NCBI GenBank assembly: GCA_013812565.1
Contig: JACCTF010001087.1
Coordinates: 1-6,162 of the forward strand
Reading direction: 5' to 3'
Origin: Pyrinomonadaceae bacterium
Lineage (GTDB): Bacteria > Acidobacteriota > Blastocatellia > Pyrinomonadales > Pyrinomonadaceae
DNA: 6,162 nucleotides
Every line of letters begins with the position of its first letter. Positions within the stretch are counted from its first letter, which is position 1. Of this stretch, positions 4,426 to 6,162 are shown piece after piece. The notes under the pieces were generated by a model. It searched no databases. It saw only the letters and a program-made list of their open reading frames with translations, and had not been told where the DNA came from. A program made the position numbers and the translations under genes.

Positions 4426-5421
4426 ATGGAATCAATAACTGAACTTCATCAACACAACAGCGACGCTCACGGGTGTATGCATGGACGGACTGCGACCGCG
4501 CGCAACTACCGTCGGTTAATCATCGTGCTTGCGCTCACCGCCGCATACATGGTGGCCGAGGCGTTTGGCGGATGGTGGACCGGATCATTGGCGCTTTTGG
4601 CCGATGCCGGGCATATGTTGACGGATGTGGCGGCGCTCGCGTTGGCACTTACGGCGATGTGGTTTAGTGCGCGGCCTGCGACGCCGAGAAAAACATTTGG
4701 CTATCATCGCTTGGAGATTCTCGCAGCGCTCACGAACGGTGTTGCCTTGGTGCTGGTATCGCTCTTTATTTTCTATGAAGCATACGAGCGCTGGGCCGAT
4801 CCGCCGCCGATTAAAAGCAACGTGATGATGATGGTCGCGGCGGGTGGGCTATGTGTGAATATCCTCTGCGCGTGGTTGCTGCATGCCGATCACAAAATGA
4901 ATTTGAACATCCACGGCGCGTGGTTGCACATCATCGGCGACATTCTCGGTTCAATTGGCGCGCTGGTGGCGGGTGCGCTTGTGTTCATCTACGACTGGCG
5001 ACTGGCCGATCCGTTGGTCAGCATCTTTATCGGATTGTTAATCATCTGGAGTTCCTGGAAGTTGATTCGTGAATCAACCAACGTGCTGCTCGAAGGCACA
5101 CCAGCGCACATCAACCTCACGGCGGTTGAAGATGCGATACTTGAGACCGAGGGCGTCGAAGACGTGCATGATCTACACGTATGGACTATCACATCAGGGC
5201 GCGAAGCTTTGAGCGCACACGTGATTCATACGAGGGCCAGTTCACCGCCGGAGCTTCTCAAGGAACTTCGTTCAAAGCTGCTTGAGCGCTTCGGCGTTGA
5301 TCACCTTACGATTCAGATGGAGACAAAAGATTTCGCCGACGAAACCTTTCACTTCTGCCACGCCGGTACTGCCTGCTTTCGCTCGACGCGCGAGTTAAGA
5401 CCGCGGCAGCGTACGGTTTAA
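4426..5421 (+). CDS. Cation diffusion facilitator zinc/heavy-metal exporter (CzcD/ZitB type)
   Basis: A 331-residue inner-membrane antiporter that would export Zn2+ (possibly Cd2+ or Co2+) in exchange for protons. The cytoplasmic N-terminus is His-rich (HQHNSDAHGCMHG). Six membrane segments are recognisable, roughly at residues 30-48, 53-80, 95-118, 132-152, 163-188 and 194-210. The transport site is complete: DAGHMLTD in TM2 (Asp60, His63, Asp67) and HIIGD in TM5 (His168, Asp172). The HxxxD/HxxxD pairing is that of zinc-selective members. FGYHRLEI (91-98) is the usual loop motif. The C-terminal cytoplasmic metal-sensing domain runs from LLEGTPAHI (about 220) through DLHVWTITSG (249-258) to a His/Cys-containing tail, HFCHAG. 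The ATG at 4426 is preferred to a TTG at 4360 that lies inside a palindrome, though neither has a clear Shine-Dalgarno. Family is certain; the exact metal is inferred. Confidence 0.92.
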   Translation: MESITELHQHNSDAHGCMHGRTATARNYRRLIIVLALTAAYMVAEAFGGWWTGSLALLADAGHMLTDVAALALALTAMWFSARPATPRKTFGYHRLEILAALTNGVALVLVSLFIFYEAYERWADPPPIKSNVMMMVAAGGLCVNILCAWLLHADHKMNLNIHGAWLHIIGDILGSIGALVAGALVFIYDWRLADPLVSIFIGLLIIWSSWKLIRESTNVLLEGTPAHINLTAVEDAILETEGVEDVHDLHVWTITSGREALSAHVIHTRASSPPELLKELRSKLLERFGVDHLTIQMETKDFADETFHFCHAGTACFRSTRELRPRQRTV

Positions 5422-5432
5422 ACTATGATTAG

Positions 5433-5541
5433 CCACACAGCCACAGAGTGAAGGCAGTAAGCAGAAGGCAGCACTTTAGGAAGCTTTTGACTGCTTACTG
5501 CCTTCTGCCTACTTTCCTCCGTGTCTTTGTGCCTCTGTGGC
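5433..5541. repeat. Composite inverted array of 8-bp and 7-bp tandem units
   Basis: The left half holds two 8-bp units (CCACACAG, CCACAGAG at 5433-5448) and three 7-bp units (AGGCAGT, AAGCAGA, AGGCAGC at 5452-5472). After a spacer of about 20 bp the right half holds inverted versions: three 7-bp units (TGCTTAC, TGCCTTC, TGCCTAC at 5492-5512) and three 8-bp units (CCTCCGTG, TCTTTGTG, CCTCTGTG at 5516-5539). The best pairing is 15 bp perfect (5450-5464 with 5491-5505), with an outer 9 bp (5440-5448 with 5533-5541). It fills the gap from the CDF stop to the larA start. Similar CACAGAGGCACAAAGACACGGAG strings are, from memory, scattered in many environmental genomes. Confidence 0.7.
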
Positions 5542-5553
5542 AAAATGCTCGTT

Positions 5554-6162
5554 ATGGCTCAGATCGAACTAGGAAAGGGACGCAGCACAGTTCCCTTCAT
5601 TTACGATGAATCCAGATTCGAAGTGCTTACGCGGGAAGCACTCGATGAACGTCCGTTGTCTGATCCAGATATCAACGCCGCGATAGACCTGCCAATCGAT
5701 TCACAGCCGCTTGAAGAAATCGTCTCGCCCGGCGAGTCGGCGCTCGTCGTGGTATCGGATGCAACGCGCGCGACGGCGAGCGCGCAGATCACGAATCTCC
5801 TGGTGCGTCGTCTGATAGAGTTGGGCGTCGCGCCCTACGATCTACGTATCATCATCGCCACAGGTATTCACCGCCCGACGACCATCGAAGAAAAGCGCGA
5901 ATTGCTGACGCCGTTTATTGTCCAACGCATCAGAATAGTTGATCACAATCCGCACGATCTTGGTCAGCTCGCACATCTAGGCGAGACGGAGCGCGGGACG
6001 CCGATTGAAGTCAACCGTGCCCTGCTTGACCACTCGCACATCATTCTCACCGGAGGCATCGGGTTTCATTACTTCGCAGGGTTTACCGGCGGACGCAAGT
6101 CGATCTGCCCCGGCCTTGCTTCGGCTCGGACGATTGCCGCAACCCATCTGCAAGCGCTCGAT
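5554..6162 (+). CDS. larA: LarA-family nickel-pincer-dependent 2-hydroxyacid racemase (N-terminal part)
   Basis: The frame is open from ATG 5554 to the window edge, giving 203 of roughly 420 residues expected. LarA enzymes racemise or epimerise 2-hydroxyacids such as lactate by hydride transfer to a nickel-pincer nucleotide cofactor made by LarB, LarC and LarE. The visible half covers the DUF2088 domain. Residues aligning with Lactiplantibacillus LarA at a constant offset are present: Asp69 and Arg72 in SDATRA, His106 in ATGIHRPT, His172 and the cofactor-binding Lys182 in GFHYFAGFTGGRKS, and the nickel ligand His198 in AATHLQ. The enzyme therefore looks competent. Many homologues act on substrates other than lactate, so specificity is open. 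An in-frame ATG at 5545 would add three residues. Neither start has a Shine-Dalgarno, and the start lies 12 bp after a palindromic repeat. No lar maturation gene is within view. Confidence 0.9.
   Translation, partial: MAQIELGKGRSTVPFIYDESRFEVLTREALDERPLSDPDINAAIDLPIDSQPLEEIVSPGESALVVVSDATRATASAQITNLLVRRLIELGVAPYDLRIIIATGIHRPTTIEEKRELLTPFIVQRIRIVDHNPHDLGQLAHLGETERGTPIEVNRALLDHSHIILTGGIGFHYFAGFTGGRKSICPGLASARTIAATHLQALD

Noticed and set aside
5433..5541. CRISPR array
   Set aside because: The units are 7-8 bp with no unique spacers between them and are arranged as an inverted pair.

Overview
The window is a chromosomal stretch of about half G+C from a Gram-negative-like bacterium. It carries housekeeping genes at low density with repeat-rich gaps between them. 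A twitching-motility PilT-type ATPase, a zinc-ribbon plus degenerate receiver protein, and several families of short palindromic repeats would suit Acidobacteriota (Blastocatellia-like). That placement is an inference from style, with no marker gene behind it.

Left part (1-1011, minus strand): a decayed accessory or defence-type locus. A good sigma-70-like promoter (965-993) reads leftward into a previously uncalled 55-residue zinc-ribbon-like protein (745-912). Four bases later comes the N-terminal quarter or less of a DUF499-type P-loop ATPase (63-740). The ATPase breaks off just after its Walker B region, at about 125-129. There it abuts what looks like the C-terminal tail of an unrelated gene read from the other strand (3-125).

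Thiamine part (1014-1831, plus strand): an intact thiE (thiamine-phosphate synthase) begins 14 bp after a 104-bp MITE-like element with perfect 17-bp terminal inverted repeats ending in TA. Removing the element in silico restores a short leader ORF with a strong Shine-Dalgarno, whose stop codon would overlap the thiE start as ATGA. The element therefore appears to have split a coupled leader from thiE.

Middle part (2068-4212, plus strand): a pilT/pilU-type secretion ATPase is followed, after a REP-like palindromic repeat, by a protein with an N-terminal zinc ribbon and a C-terminal receiver-like domain lacking most phosphorylation residues. The two may belong to one surface-motility module, but only adjacency supports this.

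Right part (4213-6162, plus strand): a CDF-family zinc exporter (CzcD/ZitB type) lies downstream of a long hairpin and a perfect 14-bp palindrome that could be its operator. A composite mirror-like repeat of 7-bp and 8-bp units fills the gap to a LarA-family nickel-pincer-dependent 2-hydroxyacid racemase. That gene runs off the right end; its N-terminal half keeps all the catalytic residues visible there.

The genes do not form one pathway. The most interesting material is the broken DUF499 locus with its small partner, the MITE-split thiE leader, and the composite palindromic repeat in front of larA.
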